DNA of 13,412 bases, taken from positions 1-13,412 of the forward strand of contig DCII01000013.1 of assembly GCA_002315935.1 (NCBI GenBank). The letters are read 5' to 3'. The stretch is from Ruminococcaceae bacterium UBA1730 (GTDB lineage: Bacteria; Bacillota; Clostridia; Oscillospirales; Acutalibacteraceae). The translations under genes were made by a program, and so were the position numbers. Position 1 is the first letter of the stretch. Every line of letters begins with the position of its first letter. Below are positions 7,797 through 13,412 of the stretch, in pieces. A model generated the notes under the pieces. That model was given only the letters and a program-made list of their open reading frames with translations. It made no database searches and had not been told where the DNA came from.

Positions 7797-9752
7797 TTAT
7801 ATTACAATTTCGGCGGCTCCGTTCTTCGGAATAACTGCGGATTTTCCGCCGAAAATGAGCGTTCCGCCCTCAACATCGGCAGATGCAGAAACAGAATTGC
7901 CTTTGAATTCAACATGAACAACGCCGTTGTTGACGGGAACATCGGCAACGAAGGATTTATATTTGCCTGCTTTCGGCTCAACCTCGAATGTTTTGTAACC
8001 TGTTGAAGTCGGTTTAACTCCGCAGACATATTTGCCGAGAAGAAGAATCGGTCCGCTTCCCCATGCGTGGCAGAGTGACCTTGCGTAGCTGCCGCCGTAC
8101 ATGGCGTAATGCTCCGTGCCACGCTCATCGGGCTTGAACTGCTCCCAGACCGAGGTTGCACCGAGGGCGAGCATACCGCCCCAGTAGCCTTCAAGATAGG
8201 TCTGCATTTCTTCGATTCTGCCGAGCTTGCACATTGCCATAAGCTCATAGAGCTTGAAATACGGAGTTGTGATTGGGGGAACATTATCGTTTTCGAGAAC
8301 ATTTCTGAATATTTTTTCGGCACAGTCTGAATCAACAAGCTCATAGAGAATGGCGAAAATATTGCTCTGCCTTGAAATCTGCTCCTTGCCGGAATCGAAT
8401 GAATCAATAAACGCTTTTCTGTCCTCTCTCCAGAAATCACGGAGAATGTTGTCTCTCAGTTTTTCGGCTCTTGAAGGATAATCGCCGTCTTCGCCGAGAA
8501 GAGATGAAAGCTTCTGCATGGAAAGATAGGTTTTCCAGAGAAGAATCTGCTCTGCACAAACCGCTCCCTGCTTGTCAACCTCACCCCAGTCAATGAATAT
8601 CCAGTCGCCGTAAAGACCGACAACATAACCTCTTTCGTCAAGGCGTGAAACGATGAAATCATAGAGTGCCTTTGTCTTTTCCCAGACCGATTTAACAAAT
8701 TCCATATCGCCCGTTGCTTCGTAATATTCAAGCACTGCAATAATAAGATATGCCGAATAATCGTTGATGGTGTTGATATGTGTTCTGTAAGGCGGTTTTC
8801 CGAAAAGGGCGGTTATGGTGCGTTTGGTTATGGCTCTGTCTGCGTATAGATAGTTGTTAATCATGTATGATTGATAAGCGTCACCCGACCATACCCAACG
8901 GTCACGCTTTATTCCGTCAAGGAAGAATTCTCTTGAATTCAGATGGAAGGTGTAGGAGCAGATGTCCCAAATTTTATTGACCTTTTCATTTTCACATCTG
9001 AAGGAAGCCTTGTCCTCTATCGGAAGGTATTCGTATTCAGCGGTGAAATGCGGATATTCGCCGCTTTCACTTGTGACGAAAATATATCTGAATGCTCTTG
9101 CAGGTCTTCTCGCTTCATCATCTGCGGAAAGAGATTCATGAATAACGGAAGTAACCTTGTCGAGAGCTTCTTCTCTTGATTCTCCGTATGAAAGGAACAT
9201 TCCGTCAATGAGCTTATCGAATTCGATTATGCCGAACATTTCTTTTCCGAAATCATAAAGCCTTCCGCCATTGATTTCTTCAACCGAAACGGGCTTGACC
9301 TCTTTGTATTCAAACGGGAATTTTCTCGGGTCATCCCCGGGAGAGGTCAGAGCAGGCTCACAGGCAACATTGATAAAATGATTATCATGAAGGTCGGTAG
9401 TCCAGTTTTCATCGCTGACAACATATTTGCTGTCAAGATAGAATGAGCAGAAGCCTTCAAGGTCAAAGAGCTCAACGCATATCTGCTGTTCTCCCTTTGT
9501 TATGAGAATATCCTCGTTGACGGGTTTAAGACCGTTCTGCGTGCGTATCATTCCTTTTGAATGGGTTATTACCTTTATATATGTATCCTCCTGTGCAACA
9601 AAAGTGCGGAAGAATCTTACGCTAAGCTCCGTGTTGGCAACATACCAGTGGCAGGCATAATCACAGCCGTATTCCTGTCTGCGGAATGATAGAAGCTTAT
9701 GATGATAGGTTTCATATTCTGCGGGATACCATATCCATTTTGCCGTTGACAT
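7797..9752 (-). CDS. GH78 family glycosidase, alpha-L-rhamnosidase type
   Basis: 651 residues. An N-terminal beta-rich portion (1-240) precedes an (alpha/alpha)6-barrel and a C-terminal beta domain (about 575-651, ending the family-typical GVKPTSTGYKTFEVEP). Family motifs are FLDGIKRDRWVWSGDA (277-292), GDWIFIDWGE (382-391), GATSVWEQF (531-539) and SLCHAWGSGP (559-568). Asp279, Asp291 and Glu537 fall where catalytic acidic residues of GH78 enzymes lie. The position usually holding the acid Glu appears to be Asp284. There is no signal peptide, so it acts on oligosaccharides or glycosides already imported. It is shorter than classical 900-1000-residue rhamnosidases because extra N-terminal beta domains are missing. 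AAGGAG lies 9 nt before the ATG. It is transcribed alone, divergently from the ABC importer operon. Activity on another sugar cannot be excluded. Confidence 0.88.
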   Translation of the reverse strand: MSTAKWIWYPAEYETYHHKLLSFRRQEYGCDYACHWYVANTELSVRFFRTFVAQEDTYIKVITHSKGMIRTQNGLKPVNEDILITKGEQQICVELFDLEGFCSFYLDSKYVVSDENWTTDLHDNHFINVACEPALTSPGDDPRKFPFEYKEVKPVSVEEINGGRLYDFGKEMFGIIEFDKLIDGMFLSYGESREEALDKVTSVIHESLSADDEARRPARAFRYIFVTSESGEYPHFTAEYEYLPIEDKASFRCENEKVNKIWDICSYTFHLNSREFFLDGIKRDRWVWSGDAYQSYMINNYLYADRAITKRTITALFGKPPYRTHINTINDYSAYLIIAVLEYYEATGDMEFVKSVWEKTKALYDFIVSRLDERGYVVGLYGDWIFIDWGEVDKQGAVCAEQILLWKTYLSMQKLSSLLGEDGDYPSRAEKLRDNILRDFWREDRKAFIDSFDSGKEQISRQSNIFAILYELVDSDCAEKIFRNVLENDNVPPITTPYFKLYELMAMCKLGRIEEMQTYLEGYWGGMLALGATSVWEQFKPDERGTEHYAMYGGSYARSLCHAWGSGPILLLGKYVCGVKPTSTGYKTFEVEPKAGKYKSFVADVPVNNGVVHVEFKGNSVSASADVEGGTLIFGGKSAVIPKNGAAEIVI

Positions 9753-9775
9753 AGTTATCAGCTCCTTTTAAAGCT

Positions 9776-9804
9776 ATATTATCACATAAAATTATGTATT
9801 ACAA
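9776..9804 (-). promoter_or_regulatory. Promoter of the GH78 gene
   Basis: On the minus strand TTGTAA (9799-9804) is followed after exactly 17 bp by TAATAT (9776-9781), about 24 bp before the GH78 ATG at 9752. The AAGGAG ribosome binding site lies between them. Confidence 0.6.
9784..9797. promoter_or_regulatory. 14-bp palindrome in the GH78 promoter spacer
   Basis: ACATAA at 9784-9789 and TTATGT at 9792-9797 form a perfect inverted repeat around AA. It occupies the spacer between the -35 and -10 of the GH78 promoter, a usual place for a repressor operator. No regulator gene is present in the window. Confidence 0.4.
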
Positions 9805-9856
9805 GAAAATTTCATTAAAATAAATCGGCACTATATCTGTTTTTATAAAAAAGCTC

Positions 9857-9885
9857 TTGACAACATCACTTTAGCGTGCTAATAT
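9857..9885 (+). promoter_or_regulatory. Promoter of the ABC importer / racemase operon
   Basis: Consensus TTGACA (9857-9862), 17-bp spacer, then TAATAT (9880-9885). It would give a leader of about 50 nt before the ATG at 9942, which has AAAGGA 8 nt upstream. Confidence 0.75.
9871..9882. promoter_or_regulatory. MarR/SlyA-like operator overlapping the -10
   Basis: TTAGC (9871-9875) and GCTAA (9878-9882) form a perfect inverted repeat around GT. As I recall, the SlyA consensus site is TTAGCAAGCTAA, which differs only in the two central bases. The palindrome covers the first three bases of the -10, so a bound protein would block RNA polymerase. No MarR-type regulator gene is in the window. Confidence 0.45.
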
Positions 9886-9941
9886 GGTAACACAGAAAAA
9901 CGAACACGGCTCTGCCGAAATAAACCGAAAGGATTTTATTT

Positions 9942-10805
9942 ATGAAAACATTGAAAAGAGTTCTTACAATTGTTCTTGCAGTTACGATGCTTCTTGCGTG
10001 TGCATCGTGCGGAATAAAGAAAGAGCCTCAAAAAGCAGAACCCACAAAAACAGAACTTAAAATTATTGACGAAGACCTCGGCAAGGAGCAGTACGGCATT
10101 GCATTCCGTAAGGGCGAAGAGGATGTCTGCAACGCAATGGTTGCCGCAGTCAAGAATCTTGTTGCAAGCGGAGCATATGCGGAAATAGCCGCAAAATATT
10201 CCAATATCGTTGATAATCTTATTTATCTCAAGGAAGGTTATACAGCAGAAACAACTGACCTTTCCGCAATTGAAGCAAGAACATTCGTCATGGGTATTGA
10301 CCCTGAATATAATCCCTTCAGCTATATGGGCGATGACGGCGAATACACCGGATTTGATGTTGAAGTCTGCAAAGCGGCGTGCGAGCTCCTCGGCTGGGAA
10401 TTTGAAATTTTCGGCGTTAACTGGGATCAGAAGCTCGTTCAGCTTGATTCCGGCGAATGCGACTGCGTATGGTCGGGCATGACGATTCTTCCTTCAATGA
10501 CAGAGCAGGGATATGTTATTTCAGAGCCTTATTATGACAGCGAGCAGGTTCTTGTTGTTAACGCTGCGGCAGGCTTCAACTCCTCGGCAGACCTTGCAGG
10601 AAAGATTGTTGCCGTTCAGCTCGGCACATCGGGTGAAACCCTTCTTGCAGATGACGGTGACCTTAAAGACCTTGCCGCTACCTTCGGCGAAGTTATCACC
10701 TGCGACAGCTTCCTCAAGTGCTTCACGGAGCTTGAAGGCGGTGCAGTTGATGCAGTATTTGTTGATTATCCCGTTGCGGCAAAGTATATCAACGAAAAGG
10801 ATTAA
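9942..10805 (+). CDS. Amino-acid-type ABC binding lipoprotein, apparently circularly permuted
   Basis: 287 residues, solute-binding protein family 3. A lipoprotein signal (residues 1-23, MLLACASC) predicts a membrane-anchored extracellular protein. After a short linker, residues 39-87 (LKIIDEDLGKEQYGIAFRKG to AEIAAKYSN) match the segment normally at the very C-terminus of this family. The family's usual N-terminus follows at 114-140 (FVMGIDPEYNPFSYMGDDG, then GFDVEVCKAA), then the second lobe (VQLDSGECDCVWSGMTI, SEPYYDSEQV, GKIVAVQLGTSGE), and the protein stops after VDYPVAAKYINEKD, just where the moved segment should begin. The usual TPER, whose Arg binds the ligand carboxylate, is LPSM here. 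No remnant of a normal C-terminus is found in any frame after the stop. First gene of the operon; the ligand is probably an amino acid or derivative. Confidence 0.85.
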   Translation: MKTLKRVLTIVLAVTMLLACASCGIKKEPQKAEPTKTELKIIDEDLGKEQYGIAFRKGEEDVCNAMVAAVKNLVASGAYAEIAAKYSNIVDNLIYLKEGYTAETTDLSAIEARTFVMGIDPEYNPFSYMGDDGEYTGFDVEVCKAACELLGWEFEIFGVNWDQKLVQLDSGECDCVWSGMTILPSMTEQGYVISEPYYDSEQVLVVNAAAGFNSSADLAGKIVAVQLGTSGETLLADDGDLKDLAATFGEVITCDSFLKCFTELEGGAVDAVFVDYPVAAKYINEKD

Positions 10806-10913
10806 GGAAAAGCTGATTAAAACGGCAATCAAGATTTTTACGCTAAAACAGGTCAAAAGATGCGATGACGCATTTATTCAGTGTTTCCTTGAAAATTTAA
10901 TTGACGAATGAAA

Positions 10914-10949
10914 TCCCTGAAGGGGCAGTAATGCTCCTTCGGGAGTTTT
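10914..10949 (+). terminator. Intercistronic hairpin with T-run (partial terminator)
   Basis: Bases 10914-10927 pair with 10932-10944 as a 13-bp stem (one G-T pair, one bulged T at 10918) around a GTAA loop, followed by GTTTTG. It stands between binding protein and permease, and no promoter is evident after it, so it probably lets some transcripts through and lowers permease/ATPase expression relative to the binding protein. The rest of the 171-bp gap (10806-10976) holds only a small ATGCG/CGCAT hairpin at 10860-10873 and no gene. Confidence 0.65.
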
Positions 10950-10976
10950 GTCTGAATTGAACTTGAGGTATTTTTT

Positions 10977-11675
10977 ATGGATTTATCGACAATGATAATT
11001 AAAATGAGCGATGGCTTTGGGAAAACCTGTGCAATTTTCTTTCTCACATTGCTTTTCTCTCTTCCACTCGGCATGATTGTAGCCCTTCTAAGAAGAAGCA
11101 GATTCAAGCCGGTTTCAACAATTACAAGGTTTTTCATTTCTGTTTTGAGAGGCACTCCTCTTATGCTTCAGCTCATCGCAGTAACCTACGGACCGTATTA
11201 TATTTCGGTTGCCGCAAATAAGCTTTCCGAGGTTTATAATTGGGGAGTTTATTTTGATATAGGCGTTTCGAAAAACAAGCTTGTGCCCGTTGTTATTGCT
11301 TTCGCAATCAACTATGCTTCTTATTTTGCGGAAATTTACCGCAGTGGACTTGAATCAATGCCCGTCGGTCAGTATGAAGCCGCTCAGGTGCTTGGATATT
11401 CAAAAATTCAGACCTTCATGAAGATTATTCTTCCGCAGGTTATACGCCGCATTCTTCCGAGTGTGACGAATGAAATTGTTACTCTTGTTAAGGATACATC
11501 CATGGCATTCACCGTTTCTTATCAGGAAATGTTTACAATCGGCAAACAGATTGCAAATTCGCAGACGAGCTTCATTCCGTTTGTTGTTGCAGGTGTATTC
11601 TATTACATATTCAATGCAATTATCAGCTTCATCATGGAAAAAATCGAAAAGTCCATGAGCTATTACACTATTTAA
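10977..11675 (+). CDS. Amino acid ABC transporter permease, HisM/GlnP family
   Basis: 232 residues, normal length for the polar amino acid permease family. About five membrane segments are visible (near residues 14-38, 58-78, 101-120, 160-180 and 199-220). The family motif RGTPLMLQL is at 58-66. The cytoplasmic EAA loop that docks onto the ATPase is at 133-154 (EAAQVLGYSKIQTFMKIILP). The ATG at 10977 has TGAGGT about 7 nt upstream. Only one permease gene is present, so it most likely acts as a homodimer. It lies after the intercistronic hairpin and 11 nt before the ATPase gene. Confidence 0.93.
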   Translation: MDLSTMIIKMSDGFGKTCAIFFLTLLFSLPLGMIVALLRRSRFKPVSTITRFFISVLRGTPLMLQLIAVTYGPYYISVAANKLSEVYNWGVYFDIGVSKNKLVPVVIAFAINYASYFAEIYRSGLESMPVGQYEAAQVLGYSKIQTFMKIILPQVIRRILPSVTNEIVTLVKDTSMAFTVSYQEMFTIGKQIANSQTSFIPFVVAGVFYYIFNAIISFIMEKIEKSMSYYTI

Positions 11676-11686
11676 GGAGGATTACC

Positions 11687-12439
11687 ATGAGCGTTCTTGA
11701 AATAAAAAACGTTAAAAAATCCTTCGGAAGGCATCATGTTCTCAAGGATATTTCGATAACAGTCAACGAGGGCGAGGTTGTTTCGATTATCGGTCCCTCC
11801 GGCTCGGGCAAATCAACTCTTCTCAGATGTGCAACCCTTCTTGAAACAATGGATGAAGGCACGTTGACTTATGTCGGAAAGCCTGCCGCATGGATGGAAG
11901 GCTCCGAGATTAAATATGCAAAAAATCTGAATGAAATCAGAAATAAATTCGGACTTGTTTTTCAGAATTATAATCTTTTTCCGCATTTCAGTGTAATCAA
12001 AAACCTTACGGATGCTCCCGTTTCTGTTCAAAAAAGAGATAAGGAAAGCGTTTATGAGGAATGCAAAATCCTGCTTCGGAAAATGGGACTTTCGGATAAG
12101 GAGGATGCCTATCCCTGTATGCTTTCGGGCGGTCAGCAGCAGAGAGTTTCAATTGCAAGAGCACTTGCAATGAAGCCGGATATTCTTTTCTTTGATGAAC
12201 CTACCTCCGCTCTTGACCCGGAGCTGACGGGCGAAGTGCTTAAGGTTATTAAACAGCTTGCCGATGAAAAGATGACAATGGTTATAGTTACCCACGAAAT
12301 GAGCTTTGCAAAGGCTGTTTCAGACAGAGTTATTTTTATGGATAACGGCGTTATCGTTGAACAGGGCACTCCGGAAGAGGTTTTCGGAAACGCAACAAAT
12401 GAACGAACAAAGCAGTTTTTGAGCAACTATAACAAATGA
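11687..12439 (+). CDS. Amino acid ABC transporter ATPase, GlnQ/HisP family
   Basis: 250 residues, complete nucleotide-binding subunit. Walker A GPSGSGKST is at 36-44, the Q-loop Gln93 in VFQNYNLFP, signature LSGGQQQR at 146-153, Walker B ILFFDEP at 166-172 with the catalytic Glu171, the D-loop SALDPE, and the H-loop His203 in VTHEM. All catalytic residues are intact. An ideal AAGGAGG precedes the ATG, 11 nt after the permease stop. Its stop overlaps the racemase start (ATGA), so the two are translationally coupled. Confidence 0.96.
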   Translation: MSVLEIKNVKKSFGRHHVLKDISITVNEGEVVSIIGPSGSGKSTLLRCATLLETMDEGTLTYVGKPAAWMEGSEIKYAKNLNEIRNKFGLVFQNYNLFPHFSVIKNLTDAPVSVQKRDKESVYEECKILLRKMGLSDKEDAYPCMLSGGQQQRVSIARALAMKPDILFFDEPTSALDPELTGEVLKVIKQLADEKMTMVIVTHEMSFAKAVSDRVIFMDNGVIVEQGTPEEVFGNATNERTKQFLSNYNK

Positions 12440-13212
12440 TTGTTGAATATTATCTTGTTGACCCGACAGGGAACATAACAGTCCTCGTCAGGAGTGAGGT
12501 TCCTGTTGAAAAACAGCCTGAAATTGCGGAGCTTCTTATGAAAAAAGAGCCGTCTGCGGAGCAGGTTGGTTTTGTTGGAGAAAATTCTCTGAGGATGGCA
12601 GGCGGTGAATTCTGCGGAAATGCAACAATCTCAACCGCTTCTGTTATTTTGCTTGAAAGAAACGCCGAAATCGGAAGAAAAGAAAAACTTCTTTTGCAGG
12701 TTTCGGGAGCTGAAAGCAGGGTGAATGCTTCTGCCGAAAGAATTTCGGAGGATGAATTTATCTGCGAGGTTAATATGCCGAAGCCCGTTTCGGTTGAAAA
12801 TGCGGTTCTTGAATATGCCGGAAAAGAATATAACTTTGTTGCAGTTGACTTCGGAAGCATAATTCATTTTGTGCATGAGGGCATGATTGAAAAAAATCTT
12901 GCCGAAAAAGCAATAAAAAAATGGAGCGAGGAGCTTAAGAGAGACTGCGTTGGTCTTATGTTTTTTGAAGAAGGAGAAATGAAGCTTTCTCCGCTCGTTT
13001 ATGTTCAGAATCCGCCGTCACTTTTCTGGGAAAGCTCCTGTGCCAGCGGAAGCTCGGCAACGGGAATGGTTCTTGCGGTCAGAAAAAGCGAAAGAATTGA
13101 TGTTTCTTTCAGAGAACCCGGAGGTATTCTTTCCGTAAACGCTTCGCCGAACGGAGAAATTATTCTCAAGGGCAGAGCAAGGATAATTAAAAAATCCGAA
13201 ACAGAAATATGA
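12436..13212 (+). CDS. CntK-like amino acid racemase (DapF fold), probable histidine racemase
   Basis: 258 residues, cofactor-independent two-cysteine racemase/epimerase of the DapF superfamily. The two catalytic cysteines are Cys60 in MAGGEFCGNAT and Cys202 in ESSCASGSSATG. From memory the pattern matches Staphylococcus aureus CntK (histidine racemase for staphylopine) at many points: the N-terminal PTGNITVLV, EQVGFV (42-47), EFCGNAT (58-64), PLVYV followed by SLFWESSC, and an EPGG near the end. PhzF proteins share the fold but lack both cysteines, so they are excluded. True DapF is unlikely because its ACGTG context is altered. Partner metallophore genes (cntL, cntM) are absent in the window. 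The start overlaps the ATPase stop by four bases. It presumably inverts the imported amino acid, or makes a D-amino acid; the substrate is unproven. Confidence 0.85.
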   Translation: MIVEYYLVDPTGNITVLVRSEVPVEKQPEIAELLMKKEPSAEQVGFVGENSLRMAGGEFCGNATISTASVILLERNAEIGRKEKLLLQVSGAESRVNASAERISEDEFICEVNMPKPVSVENAVLEYAGKEYNFVAVDFGSIIHFVHEGMIEKNLAEKAIKKWSEELKRDCVGLMFFEEGEMKLSPLVYVQNPPSLFWESSCASGSSATGMVLAVRKSERIDVSFREPGGILSVNASPNGEIILKGRARIIKKSETEI

Positions 13213-13220
13213 AGAAACAA

Positions 13221-13249
13221 TTGACTTTCCGATAGAGAATTGATATAAT
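13221..13249 (+). promoter_or_regulatory. Strong sigma-A promoter P1
   Basis: TTGACT (13221-13226), 17-bp spacer and a perfect TATAAT (13244-13249), starting 8 nt after the racemase stop. It drives whatever lies beyond the right edge. No terminator is visible between the racemase and this promoter. CAATT/AATTG arms (13218-13222 and 13238-13242) bracket the spacer. Confidence 0.75.
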
Positions 13250-13271
13250 GAAATAAATTCAGAAAAAGGGG

Positions 13272-13300
13272 TTGACAATGGTGCTTGGATTTGCGATAAT
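13272..13300 (+). promoter_or_regulatory. Second tandem promoter P2
   Basis: Consensus TTGACA (13272-13277), 17-bp spacer and GATAAT (13295-13300), only 51 bp downstream of P1. Tandem near-consensus promoters are typical of stable RNA operons. Confidence 0.55.
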
Positions 13301-13343
13301 CTGTGAGCAAGCGAGCAAGCAAGCACTAACTGTAACCAATTAA
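13278..13343 (+). CDS. Possible 21-residue leader peptide
   Basis: A 22-codon frame (21 residues plus TAA) begins with ATG 6 nt after AAGGGG and about 22 nt after the expected P1 start site. It encodes MVLGFAIICEQASKQALTVTN. Its -35-overlapping position and the lack of homology make it doubtful; it could be a chance frame. Confidence 0.2.
   Translation: MVLGFAIICEQASKQALTVTN
13305..13324 (+). repeat. Short GAGCAAGC tandem repeat
   Basis: Two exact copies of GAGCAAGC (13305-13312 and 13313-13320) followed by AAGC. It lies just downstream of P2 in the predicted leader. Confidence 0.6.
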
Positions 13344-13357
13344 TATAAACTAACAAG

Positions 13358-13411
13358 GCACATTGTGTCCGTTTAACAGCGGATACGGTGTGGAAAAGTC
13401 AAGAAATGTGC
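13358..13411 (+). ncRNA. Start of a structured RNA, possibly a group II intron 5' end
   Basis: Bases 13359-13371 can pair with 13380-13392 as a 13-bp stem including three G-U pairs around an 8-nt loop, a pattern that favours RNA over a DNA operator. Alternatively GCACATT (13358-13364) pairs perfectly with AATGTGC (13405-13411). The GTGTCCG at 13365, the inner hairpin and the later AAAAGTCAAG resemble the beginning of group II intron domain I (GUGYG start), but the fifth base differs and the window ends too soon. The region 13302-13412 otherwise holds no recognisable gene. Confidence 0.3.
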
Positions 13412-13412
13412 A

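Noticed and set aside
9871..9882. CIRCE (HrcA) heat-shock operator
   Set aside because: CIRCE has TTAGCACTC and GAGTGCTAA separated by nine bases; here the arms are only five bases with a 2-bp centre.
10806..10911. A frameshifted normal C-terminus of the binding protein after its stop
   Set aside because: The downstream frames were read and none shows the expected ILDE/YGIGFKKG/final-helix pattern, so the short form is not explained by a simple frameshift within the window.
12436..13212. PhzF-type isomerase or true diaminopimelate epimerase
   Set aside because: PhzF proteins lack the two cysteines seen here, and the motifs around both cysteines fit CntK-type racemases better than DapF.
13305..13324. 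CRISPR array or recombination repeat
   Set aside because: The repeat unit is 8 bp, directly tandem without spacers, and only about 20 bp long.

Overview
The window looks like chromosomal DNA of an anaerobic gut-type Firmicute, most likely a clostridium of the Oscillospiraceae/Ruminococcaceae kind. This is an inference from moderate GC, strong AGGAGG-type ribosome binding sites, sigma-A-like promoters, a BspA-like leucine-rich-repeat surface protein ending in a short hydrophobic/basic tail, and a DUF5685 / J-domain-like / membrane-protein gene trio. No rRNA or other marker gene is present, so the taxonomy is tentative.

Layout. (1) 1-2057, plus strand: the 3' part of a large surface protein (LRR repeats, Ig-like and other extracellular modules), cut by the window edge. 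A strong hairpin at 2078-2107 serves as a terminator for both converging transcripts. (2) 2125-5641, minus strand: a compact operon of a GH109-like Gfo/Idh/MocA protein, a BadF/NAGK-type sugar kinase and a GH4 glycosidase, read from a promoter at 5676-5704. (3) 5708-7714, minus strand: DUF5685 protein, degenerate J-domain protein with a Cys-rich tail, and a six-helix membrane protein. (4) 7797-9752, minus strand: a cytoplasmic GH78 (alpha-L-rhamnosidase-type) enzyme. (5) 9753-9941: a divergent control region with two promoters, each carrying its own palindrome. (6) 9942-13212, plus strand: an amino-acid-type ABC importer (binding lipoprotein, permease, ATPase) followed by an overlapping racemase gene closely resembling the histidine racemase CntK. 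(7) 13213-13412: two tandem promoters, a short GAGCAAGC repeat and the beginning of what may be a structured RNA.

How it works together. The minus-strand genes suggest intracellular breakdown of glycosides: GH78 removes a deoxy-sugar-like residue, and the GH109-kinase-GH4 operon joins two glycosidase families that both use NAD+ and a redox mechanism, with a kinase that may supply the phosphorylated substrate GH4 enzymes usually need. No sugar transporter lies in the window. The plus-strand operon suggests import of an amino acid or derivative followed by stereochemical inversion at its alpha carbon.

The most unusual object is the binding protein (9942-10805). The segment that normally forms the C-terminus of family 3 solute-binding proteins stands directly after the signal peptide, and the protein stops where that segment should begin. 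It therefore reads as a natural circular permutation. It also lacks the arginine that usually grips the ligand carboxylate. Together with the coupled CntK-like racemase this makes 9857-13212 the best candidate for an undescribed uptake system.
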